Shown here piece after piece: positions 19,262 through 27,742 of a stretch of 64,000 nt of DNA. Each line of letters opens with the position of its first letter. Position 1 is the first letter of the stretch. The position numbers and the translations under genes were made by a program. The notes beneath the pieces are model-generated. The model was not told the DNA's origin, ran no database searches, and saw only the letters and a program-made list of their open reading frames with translations. Origin of the DNA: JBFGCT01 sp963825565 (GTDB taxonomy: Bacteria > Actinomycetota > Acidimicrobiia > Acidimicrobiales > Ilumatobacteraceae); contig CAWGTW010000010.1 in NCBI GenBank assembly GCA_963825565.1, positions 248,001 through 312,000 on the forward strand, in the 5' to 3' direction.

Positions 19262-20492
19262 CGCCGGCACCTGTGGTCGGCTGCGGGTCACCTCGCGGCC
19301 GTTTCGGTGCGGGGATCGCGGTCAGGTGGCTGTCGACCACGTCGAAGCGGTCGCCCCACTCGCTCGCCAGCGCCTGCATCATCGCCGCCGCCGGCAACGC
19401 CAGGATCGCCCCGACCGGCCCGAGCAGGGCGGCGCCCCCGAGCGCGGCCCCGAAGGCGACGGCCGGATGCAGCTCCATCGTTCGGGCGGTGATGCGGGGA
19501 GCGAAGAAGTAGTTCTCGATCTGCTGGTAGATGACGATGAAGCCGACGACGATCGCCGCCTTGAGCGGCGACTCGAGGAACGTCACGAGGGCGGGCAGGA
19601 TGCCGGCCAGGTACGTGCCGACGACCGGCAGGAACTGGCTGATCAGGCCGACCCACAGCGCGAGGGCGACCGGTGCCGGCGTACCGATCGATTGGAAGAC
19701 GATCCAGTGGAAGAACGCCGACAGGAGCGCGAGCAGCGCCCGCGAGTACAGGTAGCCGCCGGTCTTGGTGATCGCCAGCTCCCACGCCTGCAGCACCTGC
19801 GCCTGACGGGCGGGGCGTAATCGCGAGCAGATCGCCCGGCGCAGCCGCGGCCCGTCGGCGACGAGGTAGTAGGTGAACAGCAGGACCGAGAGGCCCTGGA
19901 AGATCACCGCCAGCGCGGCGAGCGACAGCCGTACCGCCTCGTCGCCCTGGGATTGGATGAACCGCTGAACCCGCCCGTTCGGGTCGTTGAACTCGTTGAC
20001 GACGTCCTGCGGGTCGATTTCGGTGCCGAAGCTGTCGTTGAGCCAGGTCACGGTGTCGGTGATGTAGCGCTCGGACTCCGAGAGCAGCTCGGCGACCTGC
20101 GTGCCGACCAGCGTGCCGACCGCGCCGATGAAGATGAGGAACGACAGCAGTACTCCGAGGAGGATCGTGATCGTCGCCCGGCCGCGCCGCCACCCACGCG
20201 TCGAGAGGCGGTTGACGCCGGGCTCGACGGCCAGCGCGAGGAACAGCGACACGAGGAGCAGCACGAGCAGGCCCGAGAGGCGCCCGAACACGAAGTGGGC
20301 GGCGCTCGTCAGCAGGAACCCGAACCAGAACAGCACGATCGCCGGGATCGCCCACTTGGGGAGCCGGCGGTCGGTCGCCCGACGATCGAAGCGCAGGCCA
20401 CTGACCGGATCGATCGCGCCGGCATCGATCCCGTCGAGGTCGGGGACCGACGGCGTGCGCGCCGATCCGGCGTCTCCAGAATCGTCGACCAC
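19248..20492 (-). CDS. AI-2E family transporter (PF01594-like permease)
   Basis: A membrane protein of about 414 residues with at least seven predicted transmembrane segments, an N-terminal pair (AIPAIVLFWFGFLL, SGLLVLLLVSLFLALAVEPGVN), a soluble loop, and the C-terminal block typical of the family (ALWVGLISQFLPVVGTYLAG, VIYQQIENYFFAPRI, ALGGAALLGPVGAILALPAAA). Members have been linked to autoinducer-2 export or sodium/proton exchange; the substrate here is unknown. The GTG at 20492 is chosen because longer frames run into the divergent MpaB gene. The C-terminal tail is cytosolic and basic. Confidence 0.88.
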   Translation of the reverse strand: MVDDSGDAGSARTPSVPDLDGIDAGAIDPVSGLRFDRRATDRRLPKWAIPAIVLFWFGFLLTSAAHFVFGRLSGLLVLLLVSLFLALAVEPGVNRLSTRGWRRGRATITILLGVLLSFLIFIGAVGTLVGTQVAELLSESERYITDTVTWLNDSFGTEIDPQDVVNEFNDPNGRVQRFIQSQGDEAVRLSLAALAVIFQGLSVLLFTYYLVADGPRLRRAICSRLRPARQAQVLQAWELAITKTGGYLYSRALLALLSAFFHWIVFQSIGTPAPVALALWVGLISQFLPVVGTYLAGILPALVTFLESPLKAAIVVGFIVIYQQIENYFFAPRITARTMELHPAVAFGAALGGAALLGPVGAILALPAAAMMQALASEWGDRFDVVDSHLTAIPAPKRPRGDPQPTTGAGDDGG

Positions 20493-20531
20493 GCTCGGAT
20501 GGTACTCACGGCGGCGTGACACGATGGGCCA

Positions 20532-21401
20532 ATGGTGTTGGACCCACGCACGTGGCTCGCACGGCAGGTGCGCGATCGCGTGGTCGGGAGCGATGCCGAG
20601 CGGCGGCGCGCCGAGCTCTTCGACAGTGACGAGCGTGGCTGGTTCGCCGACGATGCCCCGATACGGCGAGTGCACGCCGATGCATCGATGTTCGTCGGCG
20701 GCCTGCGGGCGCTGCTGTTCCAGTCGCTGCACCCGCTCGCGATGGCCGGCGTCGCGCAGCACTCCGACTACCGCCACGATCCGTGGGGCCGGCTACAGCG
20801 GACCGCTGACTTCCTCGCCGCGACGACGTACGGGCCGGGGTCGGAAGCGCAGCGCGCGGTCGAGGTGGTCCATCGAGTGCACGAGCGCGTCGTCGGCACC
20901 GCGCCCGACGGTCGGCCGTACGCGGCGAACGATCCCCACCTGCTGGCGTGGGTTCACCTCGCCGAGCTCGACAGCTTCCTCGCCGCCCACGATCGGTACG
21001 GCGAGCGTCCGCTGCGACGCGACGAGCGCGACGAGTACGTGGCGAACGCCGCACTCGTCGCCAGCGCGCTCGGCGTCGTCGCGCCACCGACCTCGGTGCG
21101 CGAGCTGCGCGATCAGCTGCGTGCGTTTCGCCCCGAGTTGCGAGGCACGGCCGAGGCGCGCGATGCGGCGCGCTATCTGCTGCTGCAACCGCCGATGCCG
21201 CTCGGCGCACGGCCGGCGTACGGCCTGATCGCCGCTGCCGCCGTGGCGCTGATGCCCGCGTGGACCCGATGGCCGCTGCGCCTGCCCTGGCTCCCGGTCA
21301 CCGAGGCGGTCGCCCTCCGCCCCGCCGGCGATGTGGTGACGCGCACGCTGCGGTGGGCGATTCGGCCGCGCCCCATCATCGCCGAACACGCCACCCGCTG
21401 A
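20532..21401 (+). CDS. Oxygenase MpaB family protein (DUF2236)
   Basis: A 289-residue protein of the DUF2236/MpaB family, which includes the latex-clearing rubber oxygenase relatives. Conserved elements are RRVHADASMFVGGLRALLFQSLHPLAMAG near residues 44-72, HDPWGRLQRTADFLAATTYG, the His-containing VHRVHERVVG, and DPHLLAWVHLAELDSFL. Family members bind heme b through conserved His residues and act on hydrophobic substrates. The gene is divergent from the AI-2E gene with 39 bases between starts. Function in this organism unknown. Confidence 0.85.
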   Translation: MVLDPRTWLARQVRDRVVGSDAERRRAELFDSDERGWFADDAPIRRVHADASMFVGGLRALLFQSLHPLAMAGVAQHSDYRHDPWGRLQRTADFLAATTYGPGSEAQRAVEVVHRVHERVVGTAPDGRPYAANDPHLLAWVHLAELDSFLAAHDRYGERPLRRDERDEYVANAALVASALGVVAPPTSVRELRDQLRAFRPELRGTAEARDAARYLLLQPPMPLGARPAYGLIAAAAVALMPAWTRWPLRLPWLPVTEAVALRPAGDVVTRTLRWAIRPRPIIAEHATR

Positions 21402-21422
21402 CGCCACCGCCGCTCGCACGAC

Positions 21423-21469
21423 CTCTCGGCGCGGTCCGTCCCGCGAACCGGGGCTGGCGGCGCCGAGAG
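21423..21469. terminator. Stem-loop between convergent mpaB-like and alkX-like genes
   Basis: A perfect ten-base inverted repeat, CTCTCGGCGC at 21423-21432 and GCGCCGAGAG at 21460-21469, lies 21 bases after the MpaB stop and before the 3' end of the convergent glycosylase gene. There is no T-run. It may serve both directions. Confidence 0.45.
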
Positions 21470-21580
21470 CGTGCGGTGTGCCGGGTCGGCGCGTGTCGGG
21501 CGTGGCGGTGGCCGGGGGCGCCGGTCGCGAGGTCTCGGTGTCGGTGGTCTCGCGAACCGGGGCTGGCGGCGCCGAGAGCG
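21442..21580. repeat. 30-bp perfect direct repeat in a convergent intergenic region
   Basis: The 30-base segments at 21442-21471 and 21551-21580 are identical; each ends in GGCGCCGAGAGCG. The spacing is 109 bases. The first copy includes the right arm of the stem-loop. The second lies immediately before the stop of the AlkX-like gene. The rest of the 182-base gap has no gene. Confidence 0.85.
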
Positions 21581-21583
21581 CTC

Positions 21584-22774
21584 TCACTCCGCGGCGAGCG
21601 CGCCGGCGAGGTCGCCACGATCTCGAACGGCGACGCCGGCGTCGAGGCCGAGCCAGCCGGCCATCGACCGCAGCTCGGCGGCCAGCGCCGCGGCGACGTG
21701 TGACCGGTCGATGCCCGGCTCGGCCCAGGCGCTCTGCACCAGCAGGGTCCGGGCCTGACGGTCGGCCTTCAGATCGATGCGGCCGACCAGTTCGTCGCCG
21801 AGCAGGAACGGCAGGACGTAGTAGCCGTACTGGCGCTTGGACTTCGGCGTGTAGATCTCGATCCGGTACCGGAACCCGAAGAGCCGCTCGGCGCGCTCGC
21901 GCCGCCAGACCACTGGATCGAACGGGCTGAGCAGCGCCCGGGCCGGAATGCGCCGCGGGATCGAGGCGTCGGGGTCGAGGTAGGCCGGGCGGTCCCAGCC
22001 CTCGACGTCGGCGGGCAGCAGTCGACCGTCATCGACCAACTCGGTGACGAGGGGCTTGCAGGTCGTCGGCAGTTGGCGGTGGTAGTCGCACAGATCGGCC
22101 AGCGTGCCGACGCCGTGGTACCGGGCGGCGTGCACGAGCAGCTCCTTGCGAGCCTCGGCTTCGGGGACCTCGGGGCGGGCGAGGACGGCGGCCGGGATCA
22201 CGCGCTCGGTCAGGTCGTACAGCCGGGCGAAGTCGCTGGCGCGGCGGACCGCGGCGACGCGGCCCTGGTGGAAGAGCGCCTCGAGCGCGAGCTTGCCGTC
22301 ATCCCAGTCCCACCACGATCCCTTGGGACCCTGACGCTGCCGCAGGTCACCGGCGGCGATCGGGCCGTTGTCGGCGACGAATCGGTACACGTCGTCGATG
22401 AAGCCGGGCTTGTCGGCAGCGAACCGATCCATCGCCTTCCAGCGGTGCGGGAAGCGCATCGCCCACCGGTACAGGTGGTAGTGGGCAGTCGGCACATGGC
22501 TCGCCTCGTGAACCCAGAACTCGAACAGCTCCCCGTCGCGGGTGGCGTCGTCGATCAGGGTGCGAGGGTGCGGTCCGAGGCGGGCGAACAACGGGAGCTC
22601 CTGGCTCCGCACGAGCACGTTGACCGAGTCGATCTGAATCAGCCCGATCCGGTTCAGCACCCGCCGCAGGTGTCGTCGGTCGACCCGCCCGGTCGGGCGC
22701 CTGTCGGTGAAGCCCTGCGCCCCGAGGGCGATCCGCCGGGCTTGCGCGTTGGAGAGCTCGTTCACCGCCGGCAT
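21584..22774 (-). CDS. Winged-helix DNA glycosylase, AlkX/YcaQ family (HTH_42)
   Basis: A 396-residue protein of the AlkZ/AlkX (YcaQ) superfamily, monofunctional glycosylases that unhook DNA interstrand cross-links or remove bulky N-alkyl adducts. The catalytic QxD motif is seen as LIQIDSVNVL near residue 46. Other hallmarks are FEFWVHEASHVP, RRIPARALLSPFDPVVWRRER and FRYRIEIYTPKSKRQYGYYVLPFLLGD. The ATG at 22774 is the natural start. It is followed on the same strand by nothing, and the cyclophilin gene lies 68 bases upstream, possibly in the same transcript. Confidence 0.88.
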   Translation of the reverse strand: MPAVNELSNAQARRIALGAQGFTDRRPTGRVDRRHLRRVLNRIGLIQIDSVNVLVRSQELPLFARLGPHPRTLIDDATRDGELFEFWVHEASHVPTAHYHLYRWAMRFPHRWKAMDRFAADKPGFIDDVYRFVADNGPIAAGDLRQRQGPKGSWWDWDDGKLALEALFHQGRVAAVRRASDFARLYDLTERVIPAAVLARPEVPEAEARKELLVHAARYHGVGTLADLCDYHRQLPTTCKPLVTELVDDGRLLPADVEGWDRPAYLDPDASIPRRIPARALLSPFDPVVWRRERAERLFGFRYRIEIYTPKSKRQYGYYVLPFLLGDELVGRIDLKADRQARTLLVQSAWAEPGIDRSHVAAALAAELRSMAGWLGLDAGVAVRDRGDLAGALAAE

Positions 22775-22842
22775 CCGCGCCCGTCCTGACGGCTGAGGTC
22801 GACCGGCACCCCGATCACTGCGAGTGCGCCGCCCTCGATCGC

Positions 22843-23403
22843 TCAGTCGTCGTGTTCCGTGACCGTCACGGAGTTGATGACCACGTCGTCCTTCGGCCGG
22901 TCGCCGCCACCGGTCTGGACCCGCTGCATGTCGTCGAGCACGTCGAGACCCTTGACGATCTGGCCGAACAAGCTGTAGTTCGGCGGCAGGGCGACGCCGT
23001 TCGGGCCCGAGATCAGGAAGAACTGGCTGCCGTTGGTGTTCGGTCCGGCATTGGCCATCGCCACCGAGCCGATCTGATACTGGCGAGGGCCGGGGAGCTC
23101 GTCCTCGAAGCGATACCCTGGGCCGCCGCGCCCCGTGCCGTCCGGGTCGCCGCCCTGGCACATGAAGCCGTTGATGATCCGGTGGAAGATCACGCCGTCG
23201 TAGTAGTGGTGCAGCGCGAGGAACACGAAGTTGTTGACCGTCTTGGGCGCCTTCTGGGCGTCGAGGGCGATCACGATCTCGCCGAGCGACGTGTCGAGCG
23301 TGGCCGTGTAGCGCTTGGCAGGGTCGATCCCCATCTCCGGGGGCGCCGAGAACTTCTGCGTCTTGGGAGCGGATCCATCGAAGGGGGGAAACGGGGTGGT
23401 CAT
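22843..23403 (-). CDS. Cyclophilin-type peptidyl-prolyl cis-trans isomerase
   Basis: A 186-residue cyclophilin with the active-site blocks FHRIINGFMCQGGDP, RFEDE, VAMANAGPNTNGSQFFL and SLFGQIVKGLDVLD. The catalytic Arg, Phe and Gln residues are all present. It catalyses proline isomerisation during folding. There is no signal peptide, so it should be cytosolic. A short N-terminal arm (about 25 residues) precedes the fold, as is common in actinobacterial cyclophilins. Confidence 0.94.
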   Translation of the reverse strand: MTTPFPPFDGSAPKTQKFSAPPEMGIDPAKRYTATLDTSLGEIVIALDAQKAPKTVNNFVFLALHHYYDGVIFHRIINGFMCQGGDPDGTGRGGPGYRFEDELPGPRQYQIGSVAMANAGPNTNGSQFFLISGPNGVALPPNYSLFGQIVKGLDVLDDMQRVQTGGGDRPKDDVVINSVTVTEHDD

Positions 23404-23484
23404 AGTGCCGGCAGGCTACCGACCCCACCCGATTGCGTGATGACCTCGCGCAGGATTTGCGCAAGATGATCACGCGATCGGATT

Positions 23485-23512
23485 GGGGGTTGGGAGTGGC
23501 GGGGGGTGGGGG
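23485..23512 (+). other. G-quadruplex-type motif upstream of the cyclophilin gene
   Basis: Four G-runs (five, three, six and five G) are separated by loops of two, six and one bases, meeting the usual quadruplex pattern. Further GGTGGAGG repeats follow to about 23535. It lies in the 141-base gap between the importer's binding-protein gene and the cyclophilin gene, beside an inverted repeat with arms GCGTGAT and ATCACGC. Confidence 0.5.
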
Positions 23513-23544
23513 TGGAGGTGGAGCTGGAGGTGGGGAGTGGCGGG

Positions 23545-25104
23545 TCAGTTGCGCTCGTTGTAGCTGGTGATCAGTGCGTTGGCCGCGGTGGCGGCCTCGG
23601 CGAGCGCCGTCGCCGGGTCGGCCCCGCCGAAGACCGCGGCGGTCGCCCTGGCCGTGGCATCGCGGACCTCACGCTGCGGGCCGAGCACCGGGCCGTTCGC
23701 TGCGAGGCTGTCGGACTCGGTGGTGAGCTGGTCGTACGGAACCCGGAACCGTGGGTCGACCGCGTAGGTCGTCTGCAGCGGCTCGAGGTCGAGCGCGTCG
23801 GCCCGCACCGGCGCGTACCCGGTCGCCGCCGCCCACGTCGACTGCGACTGGGCGTCGACCAGGAACCGGACGTAGTCCCACGCCGCGGCGGTCTCCGCGT
23901 CGCCCTTGTCGGCGACCAACCACAGCGACGCGCCGCCGACCTGCGCGGCCGGCTGGTCGCCGGGGCCGGGCATCGGGCCGACGCCGATGTCCTCGGGACC
24001 GAGCCCTTCGACGAATCCACTGCCGAGCAACGAGACGACCGTGCCCAGCGCGGCCGACGTCCCGATCGTCATCGCCCCCGGCGCGTCGGGATCGGCGAGC
24101 TTGAGGAACGCGTCCTGGCCGCCCGGGTTGTCGCCGACCGAGACGGCGAGGCCGTCGTCGACCATGTCCTGGACGAACGTCAGGAGCTCGACCCCGAGGT
24201 CGCTGTCGAACAGCACCTGAGTGGCGGGCGCGAGACGTCCGTTGCCATTGTCGGCGTAGAGCTCGCCGGCACGACCGAACCACTGCTCGAGGAACCAGGC
24301 ACCGCCCGAGTCGGCGCCGGAGTCGAACACCATGCCGACGCTCGCCGCGCCCGAGTCGACCAGCGCCTGCGCCGCGGCGCGAAGCTCCTCCAGCGACACC
24401 GGTGGGTCGTCGGGGTCGAGCCCGGCGGCGACGAACATCGGCCGGTTGAAGTAGAGGACCGGATTGCTGACGTTGAACGGCATCGACCACTGGATCCCCT
24501 CGAACGTGTAGGCATCGACGGCCCGTTGCAGCAGTTGGCCGGTGTCGTAGCCTGCCGCCTCGACGCACGCCGCCATCGGAACCACGGTGCCCGATTCGGC
24601 GAAGGACTGCAGCGTGTACTCGGGGAGCTGGACCAACGTCGGACGGCTGCTCTGGCTGGACTGGATGTACTTGTCGATCGTGGACTCGTAACTCGTCTGG
24701 TTCTCCAGACGGACCCGCACTCGATCCTGGCTGCCGTTGTACACGTCAGTGAGCAACTCCAGCGCGTTCTCCAGTTCGTTGGCCATGCCGTGCCAGAACA
24801 CGATCTCGACCGGGCCGCCCGCCGCGTCGAGGGCGTCGACCGGGCACGGTGGGTAATCGGCCAGCGGAGCGACCGTCGTCGTCGGGGCCAGCGTCGTCGG
24901 CGCGTCGGTCGACGGCGCGGAGTCCTCCGCCCCGTCGGTCGACGGCGCGCCGGCTGGGGCGTCGGTCGACACCGGCGCCTCGGTGACCGACGGTTCGTCC
25001 TGGCCGGAGTCGAGCGCCGACTCCCCGGAAGCGCACGCGGCGGCTGCGAGGCCCAAGGTGAGGAGCGCCGCGGCCGCTCGGGTCGTTGTGGTCCGAGGCT
25101 TCAT
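23545..25104 (-). CDS. ABC sugar importer substrate-binding lipoprotein (UgpB-like)
   Basis: A 519-residue extracellular solute-binding protein (family 1) with a lipobox (LAAAACASG) near residue 23 and a linker of about 60 residues rich in Thr/Pro/Asp with repeated DAPTT/STDGA units. The mature domain begins GGPVEIVFWHGM, characteristic of UgpB-type glycerol-3-phosphate or sugar binders, with MPFNVSNPVLYFNRPMF and a C-terminal TGYAPVR. It captures substrate outside the membrane for the two permeases encoded upstream. No ATPase gene is present in the cluster, so a shared MsiK/UgpC-type ATPase elsewhere must energise it (inference). The ligand is unknown. Confidence 0.9.
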   Translation of the reverse strand: MKPRTTTTRAAAALLTLGLAAAACASGESALDSGQDEPSVTEAPVSTDAPAGAPSTDGAEDSAPSTDAPTTLAPTTTVAPLADYPPCPVDALDAAGGPVEIVFWHGMANELENALELLTDVYNGSQDRVRVRLENQTSYESTIDKYIQSSQSSRPTLVQLPEYTLQSFAESGTVVPMAACVEAAGYDTGQLLQRAVDAYTFEGIQWSMPFNVSNPVLYFNRPMFVAAGLDPDDPPVSLEELRAAAQALVDSGAASVGMVFDSGADSGGAWFLEQWFGRAGELYADNGNGRLAPATQVLFDSDLGVELLTFVQDMVDDGLAVSVGDNPGGQDAFLKLADPDAPGAMTIGTSAALGTVVSLLGSGFVEGLGPEDIGVGPMPGPGDQPAAQVGGASLWLVADKGDAETAAAWDYVRFLVDAQSQSTWAAATGYAPVRADALDLEPLQTTYAVDPRFRVPYDQLTTESDSLAANGPVLGPQREVRDATARATAAVFGGADPATALAEAATAANALITSYNERN

Positions 25105-25121
25105 GAGGTCATCCTTTCAGC

Positions 25122-26021
25122 TCATCCCTTGACGGCGCCGGCGGTCAGCCCGCGCACGAGTTGGCGCTGGAACGCGATCAGGGCGATGGCGATCGGTACG
25201 GCGGCGATCACCGTGCCGGCCATCACCAGGTTGGGTCGGTCGAGGTTCGACTTGCTCAGCAGGCGCAGCCCGCTCTGCACGGTGTTGCGGTCGTCGTCGC
25301 TGATCACCAGGTTCGGCCACAGGTACTGGTTCCAGGTGGCGAGGAAGCTGAACAGCGCCAGCGCCCCGAGCGTTGGCTTGACCAGCGGGATCGCGACATG
25401 ACGGAGGAAACCGAGGTGGCCGACCCCGTCGATCGCCGCCGCGTCCTTGAGGTCGCGCGGCAGGGTGAGGAACACCTGGCGCATGAGGAACACCCCGAAC
25501 GCGGTGGCCAGGAACGGCGCGGCGAGGCCCTGATAGGTGTTGACCCAGCCGAGCGCGTCGACCGTGTCGAAGTTGACGACCAGCGTCGCTTCGAGGGGGA
25601 CGAGCAGCGTGGCGACGAAGGCGAGGAACAACGCTTGTTTGCCGGGGAACTCGAGCAGCGCGAAGGCGTAGGCGGCGAGGACCGAGGTGACCACCTGGGC
25701 GACGGTCACGACGACCGCGACGATGAACGAGTTGAGCAGGTACTGCCCGAGGTGCCCGTCGGTCCACGCGTCGCGCAGGACGGCGAGCGTGAACCCGTCG
25801 GGGAGCAGCGGGTTCTGGAGCACCTTGTCGCTCGGCTTCAACGCCGCGATCACGGTCGTGTACACGGGGAACAGCACGACGAACGCGACGAACCCGAGCA
25901 ACGCGTATCGGCCGATGCGACGGATCCCGGTCGGCTCGTCGTAGGCACGGGCGCGCCGGCGCGGTCCTGACTCCACGTCGCCGGCGACGCGGGTGTGCAG
26001 CTCGGCTGCATCAGTGGCCAT
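25122..26021 (-). CDS. ABC sugar importer permease (UgpE-like)
   Basis: A 299-residue inner-membrane permease with six predicted transmembrane helices and the EAA loop as DAAAIDGVGHLGFLRHVAIPL, where Asp replaces the usual first Glu. The family start is a basic cytosolic stretch before IGRYALLGFVAFVVLFPVYTTVI. It pairs with the gene upstream and ends 17 bases before the binding-protein gene, so the three form one operon. The ATG at 26021 lies 20 bases after the upstream permease stop. Confidence 0.9.
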   Translation of the reverse strand: MATDAAELHTRVAGDVESGPRRRARAYDEPTGIRRIGRYALLGFVAFVVLFPVYTTVIAALKPSDKVLQNPLLPDGFTLAVLRDAWTDGHLGQYLLNSFIVAVVVTVAQVVTSVLAAYAFALLEFPGKQALFLAFVATLLVPLEATLVVNFDTVDALGWVNTYQGLAAPFLATAFGVFLMRQVFLTLPRDLKDAAAIDGVGHLGFLRHVAIPLVKPTLGALALFSFLATWNQYLWPNLVISDDDRNTVQSGLRLLSKSNLDRPNLVMAGTVIAAVPIAIALIAFQRQLVRGLTAGAVKG

Positions 26022-26041
26022 CGCGTCGGTTCCGATCGGGC

Positions 26042-26965
26042 TCAGTTGCCATAGTGGACTCGCCTTCCGATCCCGCCGAGCTGCAGGGCCGACAGCGCGA
26101 GGAGGATGAGGAAGAGCAGGACCGCGCCGGTCGCCTGGAGCCCGGCATCGCTCTGGATCGGGGAGTTCTGGCCGTAGACGAAGTACGTGATCGTCGTGGT
26201 CGAGTCCTGCGGCTGCGGCCCCCCGTCGGTCAGGAGGTCGACTTCGCCGTACGCCTGGAACGCCCGGGTGGTCAGCACGATCAGGACGAACAGCAGGGTC
26301 GGTCCGAGCATCGGTACGGTGACCGACCAGAACTGCCGGATGCCGCCGGCGCCGTCGACCGCCGCCGCCTCGTACAGGTCGCGGGGAACGGACTGGAGGC
26401 CGGCGGTGACGAGGATGAACGTGAACCCGAGGTTGGCCCACACGCTCGACATCGCCACCGCGGTCAGCGCGGTGCCCGGGTCCTGGAGCCAGCCGGGGTC
26501 CTTGACCGAGGGGAAGATGCTGTTGAACCACTCGACGTTGGCGAGCGCGCCGACCGAGGGCTGGAGGAGGAACAGCCACATCAGGCTGGCGACGGCGACC
26601 GACGTGGCGACCGTCGAGGAGAAGATCGCCCGGAACGTGCCGATCCCGCGCAGGTACTTGTCGGCGAGCACGGCGAGCGCGACGCCGGCGACCAGACCCA
26701 GCGGGACGGTGATCAGCGCGAACTTGAACGTGACCAGCAGCGCGTTCTGGAACTCGGTGCTGCGGAACAGGTCGACGTACTGGTCGAACCCCTGCGACTT
26801 GCAGTTGCCGCCGAAGTTGTTGCACCGCTGCTGGCCGAGCCACACCGCCCTGCCGAGCGGGTAGAGCACGAACACGCCGAGCACGATCGCCGACGGTGCG
26901 ATCATCGCCATCGCCAGCGGGAAGTCGGCCCACCTTCGCGACCGTCGCCGGCGCTGCGCGTCCAC
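26042..26965 (-). CDS. ABC sugar importer permease (UgpA-like)
   Basis: About 307 residues with six transmembrane helices and a classical EAA loop (YEAAAVDGAGGIRQFWSVTVP). A periplasmic insert with two Cys (RCNNFGGNCKSQG) follows the first helix. It forms the MalF-type half of the channel with the downstream permease. The GTG at 26965 (after TAAGG) gives a sensible basic N-terminus; a longer frame back to 27157 is Arg-rich and unlikely. A TACTGT sequence just before the start could be the -10 of a nearly leaderless promoter. Confidence 0.88.
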   Translation of the reverse strand: MDAQRRRRSRRWADFPLAMAMIAPSAIVLGVFVLYPLGRAVWLGQQRCNNFGGNCKSQGFDQYVDLFRSTEFQNALLVTFKFALITVPLGLVAGVALAVLADKYLRGIGTFRAIFSSTVATSVAVASLMWLFLLQPSVGALANVEWFNSIFPSVKDPGWLQDPGTALTAVAMSSVWANLGFTFILVTAGLQSVPRDLYEAAAVDGAGGIRQFWSVTVPMLGPTLLFVLIVLTTRAFQAYGEVDLLTDGGPQPQDSTTTITYFVYGQNSPIQSDAGLQATGAVLLFLILLALSALQLGGIGRRVHYGN

Positions 26966-27012
26966 CCTTACGACAGTAGGCGCCCATGCACCGGTGCGCC
27001 CTGGGCCGGAGG

Positions 27013-27228
27013 TCACAGTCTCGGTCGCGCCGGCACCTGGAACGGTTCGGGCCGGGTCCGACGTGGCGACTCGGACCCAGCACTCCGGCAGGTGCGTCCT
27101 GCGGCGGCGGTCCTCCGAGCGTTGACGATCTCGATCGCGACGATCCACACACCCCACGCTGCGGCCAGGAGCGAGGCGAAGGTGGGGATGCCGGTGACGA
27201 CGAGCACGACGATGTGCGACCGCACCAC
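27013..27228 (-). CDS. Possible small membrane protein
   Basis: From a GTG at 27228, preceded by GAGG, the frame encodes about 72 residues. One strong hydrophobic segment (IVVLVVTGIPTFASLLAAAWGV) is followed by a basic tail. It lies between the sugar importer and another small membrane protein on the same strand. The tail is Arg/Pro-rich and may be frame noise, so this is a tentative call with no assigned function. Confidence 0.3.
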   Translation of the reverse strand: MVRSHIVVLVVTGIPTFASLLAAAWGVWIVAIEIVNARRTAAAGRTCRSAGSESPRRTRPEPFQVPARPRL

Positions 27229-27269
27229 CTCGGTCGATGCTCGCGCAGGAGCCGATTGCGACCGAACCG

Positions 27270-27494
27270 TCAGGCGGGTGGGCTCTCCATGATCTCGACC
27301 CAGCGAGGATCGCTCTCGATCGGGAGGGTTCCGCCGCGACGCTTGATCACGACCACGGCGACGACGATGCCGACCAGGAACGCCAGGAGCATCACCGCCC
27401 ACTTGCGGTTCGAGCGACCGCGGAGTTCGTCGGCGGCTTCCGACAGCACCGCTGCCGCGACCTCTTTACCTGCGTTTGCGACGATCGGTCCCAT
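27270..27494 (-). CDS. Small single-pass membrane protein
   Basis: A 74-residue protein: an amphipathic N-terminus (NAGKEVAAAVLSEAADELRG), one transmembrane helix (WAVMLLAFLVGIVVAVVVI) and a short charged tail. The positive residues around KRRGG predict the C-terminus inside. No family is recognised. It sits between the importer operon and the receptor kinase gene, on the same strand as both. Confidence 0.6.
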   Translation of the reverse strand: MGPIVANAGKEVAAAVLSEAADELRGRSNRKWAVMLLAFLVGIVVAVVVIKRRGGTLPIESDPRWVEIMESPPA

Positions 27495-27531
27495 GTCCTC
27501 AACCTAGTGCCGCGACCGTGAAGACGCTCGT

Positions 27532-27682
27532 GAGCGCAGGAACCGGGGAAATCGCCGTCGGCGGCGTTGCACACCTCGATCGAACGTCGGCACGTCGCGT
27601 TGCGGACTCGACGATGGTCACCCGCGATCCGGCGCGGACACGTCGACGGGGTTGTGTCCCGCAAATCGCGCGGGTCCCGGCC
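27532..27682 (+). repeat. Dispersed intergenic repeat, copy A
   Basis: About 150 bases that align along their length with 33762-33914 upstream of tRNA-Lys. Shared blocks include TCCGGCGCGGAC, ACGGGGTT and TCCCG, the ACGATGG core, and the TTGCGGAC start. The segment can fold with GCGGACAC pairing to GTGTCCCGC. It fills most of the 248-base gap between the small membrane protein and the kinase gene. Confidence 0.6.
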
Positions 27683-27742
27683 AGGAATACCTGCTCGATC
27701 GACGTGGGGTCATCACCGGTCGGTGGCGCCGCCCGCCCGATC

